64,000 bases of DNA from Propionimicrobium sp. PCR01-08-3 (GCF_030286045.1 NZ_CP127390.1:2931482-2995481); one strand, 5' to 3'. Shown: positions 32,610 through 41,689, counted from the stretch's first letter. Notes: generated from the sequence alone by a model not told the origin. Numbers and translations are program-made.

Positions 32610-33143
32610 TCAGATGCCCTCTTCCTGCAACGTTGCGATATCGATCTCTTCCTCGGGAACGATCTCCTTCACCTCACCAGTGATCGTGGTGACGATATGC
32701 AAGAGGCAGTAGATCGTGATGAGGAGGCCGGCGACCGGCAGAATCAGATAGATCTGACCCTGAGAGAACGGCAACAACTCGACGGTCTGATCGAATGCGG
32801 ACGACGCCAGTTCCCAGCCGCCCCAGATCATGACCCAAATGGCGAAGCCGGCCACGATGGAATGAGCGAGCACCTCGAACAGCTTGACGACCGCGGCCGG
32901 GAACTTCCGGACCAGGAAGTCGATCGCCACATCGTCATTCTCACCGATGACATAAGCGGCACCGATGATGCCCTGCCAGATGAAGACGATCCGGGCCAAT
33001 GCCTCGGTCCAAGCGTTACCGCCGCCGAACGATCGGATAACCACCTGGTACACCACCAGGATGACCAACGCCGCGAACAACAAGATACAGATCCATCTCA
33101 GTATCACGTCCATCACGCGTTGAAATGCATTTAATGCTTTCAT
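32610..33143 (-). CDS. dctQ: TRAP transporter small permease subunit
   Basis: The predicted 177-residue protein has four hydrophobic segments, beginning with ICILLFAALVILVVYQVVIRSF and followed by the family motif WTEALARIVFIWQGIIGAAYVIGENDDVAIDFLVRKFP. The C-terminus is acidic. It partners with DctM. A 179-bp spacer holding a strong GC-rich hairpin separates it from the nearest binding-protein gene. Confidence 0.92.
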   Translation of the reverse strand: MKALNAFQRVMDVILRWICILLFAALVILVVYQVVIRSFGGGNAWTEALARIVFIWQGIIGAAYVIGENDDVAIDFLVRKFPAAVVKLFEVLAHSIVAGFAIWVMIWGGWELASSAFDQTVELLPFSQGQIYLILPVAGLLITIYCLLHIVTTITGEVKEIVPEEEIDIATLQEEGI

Positions 33144-33242
33144 GCCGTGAGCCTTTTTGATTGTCGGTTACTTTCGAAGACTGCCCGCAGGCGACCGAAT
33201 CAGATCCGTCACTGAATCGGGTCCGGAATCTTCACTTGTGAG

Positions 33243-33281
33243 CCGCGGGGCGGGGCGATTCGGCCCTGCCCGGCCCCGCGG
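33243..33281. terminator. GC-rich intercistronic hairpin between dctP and dctQ
   Basis: CCGCGGGGC (33243-33251) and GCCCCGCGG (33273-33281) form a perfect stem, with further GGGGC/GCCC pairing inside. The position after a binding-protein gene and before its permease genes fits an element that makes binding protein exceed permease. Confidence 0.55.
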
Positions 33282-33322
33282 AACACGTTATTTATTTCCC
33301 ATATTTCGGCGGGAAATTTGAC

Positions 33323-34357
33323 CTATGCCGGGTTGGCCTCGTTGGCTGCCTGGATGGCGTCGTAGAGGGTCTTGCGGACGTCGTTCTCGGCAACGGCCGC
33401 GTCCACTACCGGTTGCGTGAGTTCCTTGAAAGCGGCGGTGTCGACATCCTCGTTGAACTCTGCCCCGATGCCCTCGGCCTCGGTGCGGGATTCGTCCTCG
33501 AACTCCAAGAACCCGGAGTTGGCCTCTTCGCGAGTCTCGGGGATCAGGGCGAGGAAGGCCTCGCGATCGGCATCGTCCATACCGGCCAGCACATCGGAGT
33601 TGATCAGCAGATAGTCGGGAATCATCAGGTGCTTGGTGTACGAGTAGTACTTCGAGACCTCGTCGTGCTTCAGCTGATGGAAGACGGTCGTGTTGTTCTC
33701 GGCACCGTCGAGCACGCCGGTCTGCAAGGCAGAGTAGACATCGCCCTGACCCATCGGGGAAGCGATACCGCCCATGGCCTCGATCATCTGCACCTGCGAA
33801 TCGGACTGCTGCACCCGGATCTTCAAACCCTGCAGATCTTCGGGAGTCTGGATCGGCTGCTTGGAGTTGTAGATATTGCGAACACCCGCGTAGAGCGCAG
33901 TCAGCACGTCAATGTTCTTGGAGTCTTCGAGCGAGGCGAACAGATCGGCGTTGAGCTCGTCGTCGTTGAAGATCTGCTGCTGGGCTTCGTAGGTGTCGAA
34001 CATGTACGGCAGGTTGTAGACGATGAAGTCGGAGTTGAATCCCTCCATCACCGGGCCTCCGATGTACATCATCTCGACGGTGCCGTCGGAGAGGTTCTGA
34101 ACGACGTCGGACTGGGTGCCCAGCTGCTCGTTCGGGTACACCTTGATCGAATAGCGGCCATCGGTCGCCTCTTCGAGCTTTTCACTGAGGGACACGGCCG
34201 CCTTGTATTGCGGATGCTCTTCGGTTTGGTTGAAGGCCAGTTTGAAGACGGTTTGGCTGCCACCACCGCCACCCTCGCCCGAGCCGCCACCACATGCGGC
34301 CAGGCCGAGCGACAGAAGCCCGACCGTGCCGGTCAGTAGTACCTTGGACAACTTCAT
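33323..34357 (-). CDS. dctP: TRAP transporter substrate-binding lipoprotein (copy 1)
   Basis: The predicted protein has 344 residues. It starts with a lipoprotein signal (MKLSKVLLTG, hydrophobic core, lipobox LAAC with Cys at about residue 22), then a Gly/Ser linker. The mature DctP domain has HPQYKAAVSLSEKLEEATDGR, IQTPEDLQGLKIRVQQSDSQ (the Arg that binds the substrate carboxylate) and VYSALQTGVLDGAENN. The ATG at 34357 is preferred over an upstream in-frame ATG because it begins the signal peptide and has AAAGGA upstream. It is very similar to the second copy just upstream but differs at many pocket-adjacent sites. Confidence 0.93.
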   Translation of the reverse strand: MKLSKVLLTGTVGLLSLGLAACGGGSGEGGGGGSQTVFKLAFNQTEEHPQYKAAVSLSEKLEEATDGRYSIKVYPNEQLGTQSDVVQNLSDGTVEMMYIGGPVMEGFNSDFIVYNLPYMFDTYEAQQQIFNDDELNADLFASLEDSKNIDVLTALYAGVRNIYNSKQPIQTPEDLQGLKIRVQQSDSQVQMIEAMGGIASPMGQGDVYSALQTGVLDGAENNTTVFHQLKHDEVSKYYSYTKHLMIPDYLLINSDVLAGMDDADREAFLALIPETREEANSGFLEFEDESRTEAEGIGAEFNEDVDTAAFKELTQPVVDAAVAENDVRKTLYDAIQAANEANPA

Positions 34358-34538
34358 TGTTGAAGTCCTTTCTTGGAGAACAAGCAATGCAACCTTGCGG
34401 AGATGACTGCCACCCGAACACTCACGGACCTTCGTCAGTCTCGTGTGGACAATCTTGACGGTGTTCGTCAAACCAAACACAGTTCAGCCCGACGAAAAGG
34501 AGTCTAAGAAGCGGGAATATTCAGGGTCAAGACGTCGT

Positions 34539-34552
34539 GGCAACCTGGCAAC
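34539..34552. repeat. 8-bp-phased GGCAAC pair upstream of dctP copy 1
   Basis: GGCAAC occurs at 34539-34544 and 34547-34552, inside GTGGCAACCTGGCAACA. The first unit is 182 bp from the dctP copy 1 start. The same pair with the same phasing lies upstream of copy 2. Confidence 0.55.
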
Positions 34553-34703
34553 AATTAGCACCAAATCGTGATCTGACAGGCATGAATTGTCGCACCCGAA
34601 CTATGCCGGCGAAAGCCGGATGCCGGTGCTTTTGTCAAGCGAAATACATCTGCGGACCCGCTCACCGTGCGGTATTTCCCGGACGTCCGGCATGCCGGAC
34701 GCC

Positions 34704-34747
34704 ACAGAGGGCTTGAATCCCCATATTCGGGGACCCAAGCCCTCTGT
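34704..34747. terminator. long hairpin terminator after dctP copy 2
   Basis: ACAGAGGGCTTG (34704-34715) and CAAGCCCTCTGT (34736-34747) form a perfect 12-bp stem, continued inside by TCCCC/GGGGA around an ATATTC loop. It lies 48 bp after the dctP copy 2 stop on the minus strand. Confidence 0.75.
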
Positions 34748-34794
34748 CTCAACTCAACTACCAGCACATCCGAACCGGTTGGATGAGCGTCTGG

Positions 34795-35832
34795 CTACTT
34801 GGCTGGATTCGCGGCGTTGGCGTCCTGAACCAGCTGGTAGAGCTCCTGACGAGTCTCGCTCTCGGCGACGGTGGCCTCGACCAACGGCTGGACGGTGGCC
34901 TTGAACGCGTCGATGTCGACATCGTCGTTGAACTCTGCGCCGATCTCGGTGGCGTGATCGATCGACTTCTGAGTGAAGTCGGCGAATCCGTCATTGGCGA
35001 TCTGCTGAACCTCGGGGATGATCTCGAGCAGCGCGGCCTGATCCTCTTCGCTCATCTTGTCGAGCGCCTTGGTGCTCATGATCAGGTAGTCGGGGAGCAT
35101 CAGGTGACGGGTGTAGGAGTAGTACTTCGCGACCTCGCTCTGCTTCAGAGCATCCCAGGTCACCTCGTTGTTCTCGGCACCGTCAAGCACACCGGTCTGC
35201 AGCGCGGAGTAGACATCACCGTTGCTCATCGGGGACGAGATGGCGCCCATGTCCTCGATCATCTGCACCTGCGAGTCGGACTGCTGCACGCGGATCTTCA
35301 GACCCTGCAGGTCGGCAGGAGTGGTGATCGGGTGCTTGCTGTTGTAGATGTTGCGGGTGCCGGCATTCACACCGGTCAGCACGGTGAACGACTTGGACTC
35401 CTCCATCGAGGTGTACAGGTCTTGCAGTGCGTCGGTATTCGACAGCACGGCATTCTGCGCTTCGGTCGAATCGAACATGTACGGCAGGTTGAAGACCACG
35501 AAATCGGGGTTGTAGCTCTCCAGCGTCGGAGCGCCGGTCCAGGTCAGTTCGACGGTGCCGTCCGAGACGTTCTGCAAAACGTCGGCCTGGCTACCCAGCT
35601 GCTCGTTCGGGTAGACCTTCACCGAGTAGCGGCCGTCGGTGGCCTCTTCGAGCTTCTCGCCCAGCGCGACACCGGCGGCGTACTGCGGGTGCTCCTCGGT
35701 CTGGTTGAAAGCCAGCTTGAAAACGGTCTGTCCGGCGTTGCCGCCGCCGTCACCATCGCCGCCACCGCAGGCGGCGAGGCTCAGTGACATCAGGCCGACG
35801 GCGCCGGTCAAAATCACCTTGGACAACTTCAT
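34795..35832 (-). CDS. dctP: TRAP transporter substrate-binding lipoprotein (copy 2)
   Basis: The predicted protein has 345 residues and the same signal and lipobox (LSLAAC) as copy 1. The conserved blocks VFKLAFNQTEEHPQY and LKIRVQQSDSQVQMIE are shared, so the two genes arose by tandem duplication. Differences cluster in segments such as VELTWTGAPTLESYNP versus VEMMYIGGPVMEGFNS, which line the DctP ligand cleft, so they may bind different sugar acids for one permease. AAGGAGGAAC precedes the ATG. It ends in a strong terminator and is thus likely expressed separately. Confidence 0.93.
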   Translation of the reverse strand: MKLSKVILTGAVGLMSLSLAACGGGDGDGGGNAGQTVFKLAFNQTEEHPQYAAGVALGEKLEEATDGRYSVKVYPNEQLGSQADVLQNVSDGTVELTWTGAPTLESYNPDFVVFNLPYMFDSTEAQNAVLSNTDALQDLYTSMEESKSFTVLTGVNAGTRNIYNSKHPITTPADLQGLKIRVQQSDSQVQMIEDMGAISSPMSNGDVYSALQTGVLDGAENNEVTWDALKQSEVAKYYSYTRHLMLPDYLIMSTKALDKMSEEDQAALLEIIPEVQQIANDGFADFTQKSIDHATEIGAEFNDDVDIDAFKATVQPLVEATVAESETRQELYQLVQDANAANPAK

Positions 35833-36491
35833 GTTGTTCCTCCTTGGAACTGTTCTTCCAGTGACACTGCGACCTGGCCGGATTTACCGTTCGGGCGCTC
35901 GGCTTCGAGGCCGATGGTCAATGTCTCTACCATGAGTTCCGCGATCCAGACACGAACTCACTCGATGTTTGGAGTGTATGAACGTGCTAATCAAGCGGTC
36001 AACCAAAGCTGGCAACACGGCAACCTGGTTGATCGAATCGTTATCTCGCCGGGTTCGCCGCACTCACGCTGCATCGGCTATCAGGAGCCCTTCAGGCGCC
36101 TCCGCCCGGGCTTCTCTTCTGGTCGCCTCAGCGGTACGTTCTGTGCGCCCCATGCGGCTCCACTCGGTGCTTCGTCTGCGTCCGGCGGTCTTCGGGGCGT
36201 TCGTTTTTTGGGGTCCGGCCGGTCCGGGTGAGCCACCCGAATCACGTCACGGTTTGATAACCATGCTGCAACTATCCGGCAACCTCAGCCACCCGATTTC
36301 TGCATCATCGTCGCACGAAGCTATATTCATCTCCCAGATAGCCTAGGGGGTTGGTAGGGGTGACTATCAGCCCCCTAGTGCTAAGCCAATCGCTTGATCT
36401 GCCACCGTCGGCGGAGTCTGGTGCATATTCGGGCTCTCACCCGCGGTTCCCATACTTTGTCTGCGGGTAGCCGCGGCGGTCGCTGGCGGAC
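35833..36491. other. 659-bp gene-free region upstream of dctP copy 2
   Basis: I see no credible coding frame here. It contains the GGCAAC pair (36011-36024) framed by TCAACCA (35999-36005) and TGGTTGA (36026-36032), a GGTTTGATAACC dyad near 36252, and CTAGGGGG / CCCCCTAG arms (36343-36350 and 36371-36378). The last may end transcription of the unknown gene read leftward from 36941. The remainder is unexplained. Confidence 0.5.
36011..36024. repeat. 8-bp-phased GGCAAC pair upstream of dctP copy 2
   Basis: GGCAAC at 36011-36016 and 36019-36024 is the same motif and phasing as upstream of copy 1, 179 bp from the start codon. It is enclosed by 7-bp inverted repeats TCAACCA and TGGTTGA. It is a candidate activator or IclR-type site. 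Confidence 0.55.
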
Positions 36492-36941
36492 TCATCTGGG
36501 TTCGTCATAACCGGAATCGGCCAGTCTCCTGGTCAGGAAGTCGGCAAGCTCACCGGATTCACCGTCGCGTCCGCCTTTGTTCACCTGCATGCTGGGCTGG
36601 TTCGGCTTGAGTTTCACCCCAGAAAGGCGCTCGCGCAGGCCGCCGGGCATCGACAGCAGGTAGTACCCGCCGTCATTGCCGATGGCCACGGTCTGATCGA
36701 TCTTGATGTACCAGCCGAGTTTGTCGGTACGGGCCGTGCCGCCGCCCGATAGATGCATGCGCAAGGGTTCCGGCTCGATGCCGCTGCTTCTTGCGTCCGC
36801 GATGAATTGATCGATGAGTCTTTGAGCCTCTCCCGCCTCTCGTTGTGCGGCGGCAGCAGCCATCGCCTCGCGTAGTAACGCCTGTTCACGGCGATGAGTA
36901 TCTCGGCGAGGTGGAGGGGCGGTCACATCATCGTGACTCAT
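36492..36941 (-). CDS. hypothetical protein
   Basis: The predicted protein has 149 residues and matches no family I recognise. The N-terminus is polar and basic with an alpha-helical region (REQALLREAMAAAAAQREAGEAQRLIDQFIADARSSG). The second half looks like beta-strands (LGWYIKIDQTVAIGNDGGYYLLSMPGGL). The C-terminus ELADFLTRRLADSG is helical. There is no signal or membrane helix. The ATG at 36941 is chosen because the longer frame to 37139 overlaps the divergent promoter of the MFS gene and looks non-coding. Confidence 0.65.
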   Translation of the reverse strand: MSHDDVTAPPPRRDTHRREQALLREAMAAAAAQREAGEAQRLIDQFIADARSSGIEPEPLRMHLSGGGTARTDKLGWYIKIDQTVAIGNDGGYYLLSMPGGLRERLSGVKLKPNQPSMQVNKGGRDGESGELADFLTRRLADSGYDEPR

Positions 36942-37165
36942 CTCGGGCACTCTTCGACCATACCCTGTTGCCACCAACCATGGGCCAGGTAGAAGTTCAT
37001 TCACCCCGGCCGCGAGGGCGACTTCCAGTTCGGCTTCATGACACAGCCGCCGGCGCGCGAAAGCAGCCGAACGTGGTCGACTCGCCGGAACAGGAATATG
37101 TGCCCGGTTCCGGAGAGCCGCCCGACCGGCCCGCGGCAATCGACCCTGACCTACGATGGGTCGTC

Positions 37166-38482
37166 ATGTACACCCTGCGTCGCCTGAAGCGGCTGCTTCG
37201 CCACCCCGGCTTCCGGCGACTGGTGATCGTCCGCACCTTTTCCCAAGGCGGGGACGCGGTCGTCCAGGTCGGGATGGCGACATACCTGCTTTTCAGCCCG
37301 CAATCCCAGCCCAATGCGTGGGCCGTCGCCGCAGTCATCGCCCTGGTCATGCTGCCCTTCTCGGTCGTCGGACCATTTGTCAGCCCCATCCTCGACCGAC
37401 ATGACAGGCGCCGCGTCGTGGTGATCAGCGACCTCACCAGGATGACGCTCGCCGCCGGCATGACCGTGCTGGTGGTGACCGGACGCACCGGGGCGAGCTG
37501 GCAGGCACTCTTGATGGTCCTGCTGCTTGTCGCGCTGAGCCTCAACCGGCTGCAGATCGCCGGGCTCAGCGCCGGCATGCCGCTCACCGTCGACGACGAC
37601 GAATATCTCGACGCGGCTGCCCTGATGCCCGTTCTCGGACCGCTGTCCGGAATCATCGGCGGCGCGTTCGCCGGCCTTGCCCGGCTGGCGTCGGGACGGT
37701 TGCTGGCCACCCAGTGGGCCGATGGCTTGGTCTTCCTGCTGGCTTCGCTGCTCTTCACCGCGGCAGCCGGCACCGCTCTCGGATTCAAGCGCGGCCAACT
37801 CGGTCCCGCAGGCGGCACGACGGCAAGCACCTGGGCAAAGGTGTTCGCCGAATTGGCCGATGCCGGACGCGAGATCCGCCAACAGGTGCCCGCCGCGGTT
37901 TCGATGATCATGGTGTTCTTCGCACGGCTCGGCTATGGCGCGCTGATGACGGCCATCATCGTGCTCTACCGGCATTACTTCGGGTCGGACGCCGACCTGG
38001 AGTCCGTGATGGTGCAGATGGGTAGTTGGTTCTTGGTTTCTGGGGCAGGGTTTGCGCTATCCGGTGCAGTCGCCACTCCTGCGTCCGGACGCATAGGCGT
38101 GCGCCGAACTTTGATCGCAGCATTCGCGGTGGCGGCGGTGGTTCAGCTGGTTCCGGGCAGTCTGCTGACCCGGCCCAGTTTGCTCGTCTCCGGGTTCGTG
38201 CTCGGTTTGTGCCTGCAGTCGGTCAAGATCTGCGCGGACACCGTGGTGCAGGCCCATATCGTCGACGAGTTGCGCGGCCGCGTGATGGTCATCTACGACA
38301 TCATCAACAATCTCGGCTATGTCGTGGGCGCGGTGATTGCCGCGGCCCTGTTGCCCTTCGACGGGCACCGGGTTCCGTTCTTCGTCGGGTTGGCAATACT
38401 GTTCGCGGTCTGCGCGGCAGTTTTCGCCCTGGTCAGCAGCGACAAGGACGACTACCAGAAGGGCACTGTCAGGCGTGCCTGA
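37166..38482 (+). CDS. MFS transporter
   Basis: The predicted 438-residue protein has about 12 membrane segments. It starts with MYTLRRLKRLLRHPGFRRLVIVRTFSQGGDAVVQVGMATYLL, typical of drug-exporter MFS members of the MFS_1/DHA3 type, with the loop motif SPILDRHDRRRVVVISDLTRM between helices 2 and 3. A TACGAT box 8 bp before the ATG suggests a leaderless message; earlier in-frame ATG codons read through an antisense-like region. Its stop overlaps the end of the convergent LysM/BTAD gene by 14 bp. The cargo is unknown. Confidence 0.88.
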   Translation: MYTLRRLKRLLRHPGFRRLVIVRTFSQGGDAVVQVGMATYLLFSPQSQPNAWAVAAVIALVMLPFSVVGPFVSPILDRHDRRRVVVISDLTRMTLAAGMTVLVVTGRTGASWQALLMVLLLVALSLNRLQIAGLSAGMPLTVDDDEYLDAAALMPVLGPLSGIIGGAFAGLARLASGRLLATQWADGLVFLLASLLFTAAAGTALGFKRGQLGPAGGTTASTWAKVFAELADAGREIRQQVPAAVSMIMVFFARLGYGALMTAIIVLYRHYFGSDADLESVMVQMGSWFLVSGAGFALSGAVATPASGRIGVRRTLIAAFAVAAVVQLVPGSLLTRPSLLVSGFVLGLCLQSVKICADTVVQAHIVDELRGRVMVIYDIINNLGYVVGAVIAAALLPFDGHRVPFFVGLAILFAVCAAVFALVSSDKDDYQKGTVRRA

Positions 38483-41252
38483 GACGAACCCGCCCTTCTG
38501 CCACCTCCTGCAGCAGTGCCACGGTCTCGTCCTCGAGATCGACGCCCAGGCTACGGGCAGACCTGGTGAGCTGCAGGATCAACTGGTCGGCCGACGCGTC
38601 ATCGCCCTGCAGATGTGCGAGCCGGATTCGCGCGGCCGCCAGCAACTCGTCGTCGGCGCCGGCCAGCACCGCCTGGTCGATCGCCCATTGTGCGGAATCC
38701 AGATCGCCGGCCTGCATCGCCCGGCGTGACAGCACCACCGCGATGTCGCTGATCATCGCCGCGATGTCGTGCCGCAATTGTTCGGCCCAGTACCACTGCC
38801 CGGGTGCTGCGTCCGCCAGTGGTTCCCCTCGCACCAGCGAAAGAGCCTGCACCAACGAGGCGTTGGCAACCCTGTTCACGCCTCCGCTGACCAAGGTCTG
38901 AAGTTCTTCCCAATCGGACGTGATGCCGGGATGCAGGCAAATATGTCCCGAGTAGGCCTCGGGAAGATAGGCGGCGCCGTTCGCATCGGCGCCCAGCCAG
39001 CCTCGCAACCGGCTCATATTGGAGCGGCGGGTGGGCTCGGCGACCATCAGGTCCTTCGACATCGACAATGATGTCCCACCGGGGTGCTCCAGCAACCAGG
39101 CGCAGTATTCGATGCATTGCTTGATCGCGCGCGACGGTGGCGCACCGCGAGCGCCAACCAATTCGATCGTGCCCAAGATTCGCACCACAGGATGCTCGGG
39201 CAGGACTGCCATCGTGCCTCCCTTTGCCGATTCGGGCCGGGGAATCGTAGGCAGGACGATCGGCAGGCCTGCCGGCTCATATGTGGCCCACCATGGGGCC
39301 AGTGGATAATCCGTACTCGTCGCCACCTCGAAGAGCTCCTGTAATGCTTCGCGGACCGGGGGTTTCACTTGATATGGCCGGAATTGTTCGCCGGTCGGCA
39401 GATATTCGGCCCGGCCGTCGTCCACCTGAATGACCACGGAGCCCTCCGGCGGTTCGGTTTCGGCGCAGCAGATGACCATCGACAATCCGAGGCCGGCCAG
39501 CCGACGGGGCATCCGGGCGGGGGCCTCATCGAGAATGACCACCACGGGCGCCCAGGCCTCCGACCGGAGCGGATCGTCGCGCAACTGCATCAACGAGACC
39601 TCGTCACCACGGTTGCCGGCCCGCTGGTTCGCCAACGTGTCCAGCCACTCCACGGCAGACCGGCTGTCGGGATAGCTCTCGATATGTGGTTCGTCGATGC
39701 TGGCCAGCCACGCGAACTCCGCACCCGCCACGACGACCTGGCTGAGCGGAGAGGCACTGAGCTCGACCGCCATGGCCGCAGCCATCGCTTGACAGGCAGC
39801 GGCCGGGCCCCTCAGCCAGGTGACCTGCTCAAGCTCCACATCGCACCACAGTTGCTCGCGGGCGGCCGAGTCGGCCAGTGTTCCCAACGGAATCTCGGTC
39901 GCGCTGCCGACCGGGTCTTCCGGCAGCGGCATGATCGTCGCGCCGTCGGTCGGATCCGTATCGGTGCTGTCACGGTGTATCGGGACCATTCCCGGACTCG
40001 CCTCCGGATCGTCGGGCTCGTCTGCGCTCTCGATGAGCTGGCCGGGCAGTGCCGTCAGATCGGGCTTCGCTGCCGGTGGGTTGGCCTCGGCGAGGTGAGC
40101 GAGTTCGATACCGGCGGCGCGCGCCACTGAGCCCAAGGAAGGCAGCACGGTACTGAGCGGACGCTTGACTCGCTGCCTGCGTCGGTGCGCCGTGAAAGCC
40201 GCCGCCAAGGTGCTGGTCACCAAAGCACCCAATGCCACAAACGGGCTGGTCTGAGCAGCGTTAATCTCGACGGTGTTCGTCTCAACGAACCTCTGGTGCG
40301 AGTGGTCGGATACCGGCCCGGGCGTGCGGTTGGTACTCGCCGCCGCGGACGGGCCGGGATCGGTATCTGCTGGGATGGGGCAGAGTTCCCATTCCAGTTC
40401 GGGCTCGGCTTGTGGCACAACCGGCTCCGCGGTCCAGGCATCGGCATCCGAGGCCGGCAGCTTCAGCACATCGTTCGCATGGATGAGATCGGGATCGATG
40501 ATCTGCGGGTTGAGCGCTGCGATCTCGGGCCAGCGGCCGGGATCGCCGAGGTGTTCGTCTGCCAGGTCGCTGAGTGTCTGGCCCGGCCCGACGACGACGT
40601 GCTCGCCGGGCTGATCGTCCTCGAGGACCCCAAGATCCGGGATTACCAGCAGCATGCCGGGTTCGAGGTGATCGGTGGAGATGAGCAACTGCGAATCGTT
40701 TGCTTCGGCTATCTGGCGCCACAGCGTTCCGTCGTGGTAGTAGCGCTCGGCCAACGACCACAGATCATCGCCGGGTTGCACCAGATGGGTGGCCATGACG
40801 GGGGATTGCTGCTCCTCATCGGCTTGCTTGTCGTGGGCGTTCACCGTGGTCATCTGGGGCGGCTCGGGTGGCAGCGGGGGTTGCGCGTGGGTCTTGGTAG
40901 CTCCCACATCGACGGCATTGCCGGCCGTCATGGCGATGATCGCGGTGATGAGGATTGCACTGGCCGGAGCCAACACCTGCCAGCCGGGGAACCTCAATCG
41001 GCGGCGGCCACCGGTGACGGCGGCAAGGCATTCACCTGCGAACGAGGCAACCGCCATCCCCCAGGCGATCCAGCCGACCAGAGTAATGATGGCCAACAGC
41101 AGGCTGCCGTCGTCGGGCGTCGTGACGATTTGGCTCCAGCTGGTCGTCCACAACGCCTCCGGCCTGCCGAATCGGACGAGGGTCCAGGCGCCGCCCGCGA
41201 CGACGGCCAGCACCACCAGGAGGGCCGCTATGCCTTTCATGATCTTTTTCAT
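38469..41252 (-). CDS. membrane LysM-BTAD protein of the Tad locus
   Basis: The predicted protein has 927 residues. Three N-terminal membrane segments (IAALLVVLAVVAGGAWTLV; LLLAIITLVGWIAWGMAVAS; ILITAIIAMTAG) lead to two LysM modules (about 160-225, HLVQPGDDLWSLAERYY, and about 230-285, VVVGPGQTLSDLADEHLGD). A further membrane segment follows (FVALGALVTSTLAAAFTAH), then a long region, and a C-terminal winged helix plus BTAD helical repeat domain (about 680-927, VRILGTIELVGARGAPPS onward). Peptidoglycan-binding modules joined to a SARP-like domain occur in actinobacterial Tad clusters, with unknown function. It is the last gene of the pilus operon. Confidence 0.85.
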   Translation of the reverse strand: MKKIMKGIAALLVVLAVVAGGAWTLVRFGRPEALWTTSWSQIVTTPDDGSLLLAIITLVGWIAWGMAVASFAGECLAAVTGGRRRLRFPGWQVLAPASAILITAIIAMTAGNAVDVGATKTHAQPPLPPEPPQMTTVNAHDKQADEEQQSPVMATHLVQPGDDLWSLAERYYHDGTLWRQIAEANDSQLLISTDHLEPGMLLVIPDLGVLEDDQPGEHVVVGPGQTLSDLADEHLGDPGRWPEIAALNPQIIDPDLIHANDVLKLPASDADAWTAEPVVPQAEPELEWELCPIPADTDPGPSAAASTNRTPGPVSDHSHQRFVETNTVEINAAQTSPFVALGALVTSTLAAAFTAHRRRQRVKRPLSTVLPSLGSVARAAGIELAHLAEANPPAAKPDLTALPGQLIESADEPDDPEASPGMVPIHRDSTDTDPTDGATIMPLPEDPVGSATEIPLGTLADSAAREQLWCDVELEQVTWLRGPAAACQAMAAAMAVELSASPLSQVVVAGAEFAWLASIDEPHIESYPDSRSAVEWLDTLANQRAGNRGDEVSLMQLRDDPLRSEAWAPVVVILDEAPARMPRRLAGLGLSMVICCAETEPPEGSVVIQVDDGRAEYLPTGEQFRPYQVKPPVREALQELFEVATSTDYPLAPWWATYEPAGLPIVLPTIPRPESAKGGTMAVLPEHPVVRILGTIELVGARGAPPSRAIKQCIEYCAWLLEHPGGTSLSMSKDLMVAEPTRRSNMSRLRGWLGADANGAAYLPEAYSGHICLHPGITSDWEELQTLVSGGVNRVANASLVQALSLVRGEPLADAAPGQWYWAEQLRHDIAAMISDIAVVLSRRAMQAGDLDSAQWAIDQAVLAGADDELLAAARIRLAHLQGDDASADQLILQLTRSARSLGVDLEDETVALLQEVAEGRVRLRHA

Positions 41253-41689
41253 GGTGTGCGCTCCCTCAATACGTCGAGAGCCTCGCTTGCTTCGGCGTCC
41301 AGCCACAGTGAACCGGGCAGCCCGGGAACCATGACATCTGCCAAGTCGAGCCGGCAGCCGAGTCGGACGATGACCGATCCGTGTTGTCCGGGTGGGTTGA
41401 GGAATGCAGCGGTATCCACGTCGACCACAAGGTCGGAGCACGCTACGTTTACCGTTGCCAGATCAAATTCGATGGTGCTGACCGCCTGTTCGACGGCGGC
41501 CGGGGCCGAGGTGGCCAGTGTCGCTGCCCGGGCGCCGGCAGCAGCGGCCTCATGCAGCTGGGTTCGGGCCCATCCGATTCGCCAGGCTCCGGCGAGACCG
41601 AGCACGAGCACCACCAGCAGGGGCACGATCAAGGCCACCTCGACGACTGCGGCGCCGCGTTGGTCGGCAGGGTGCGGGTTCGGGCGCAT
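41249..41689 (-). CDS. TadE-like pseudopilin (second copy)
   Basis: The predicted protein has 146 residues. The N-terminal prepilin-like segment DQRGAAVVEVALIVPLLVVLVLGLAGAWRIG has the conserved Glu and one membrane helix, the mark of TadE/TadF minor pilins. The remainder would be extracytoplasmic. Tandem ATGs at 41692 and 41689 follow GGAGG; 41689 has the better spacing. It overlaps both neighbours (ATGA). Confidence 0.85.
   Translation of the reverse strand: MRPNPHPADQRGAAVVEVALIVPLLVVLVLGLAGAWRIGWARTQLHEAAAAGARAATLATSAPAAVEQAVSTIEFDLATVNVACSDLVVDVDTAAFLNPPGQHGSVIVRLGCRLDLADVMVPGLPGSLWLDAEASEALDVLRERTP

Larger units (their letters stand above)
34358..34794. other. spacer between the two dctP genes with promoter elements and terminator
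   Basis: This 437-bp stretch has no gene. It holds the palindrome TTGACG-gtgtt-CGTCAA (34455-34471), two GGCAAC units 8 bp apart (34539-34552), and the terminator of the distal dctP at 34704-34747. It therefore probably contains a separate promoter for the proximal dctP and the permease genes. Confidence 0.6.

Noticed and set aside
31519-32712. 397-codon plus-strand frame over the TRAP permease genes
   Set aside because: It is His/Arg/Asp-rich antisense of DctM/DctQ with no domain, so a shadow frame.
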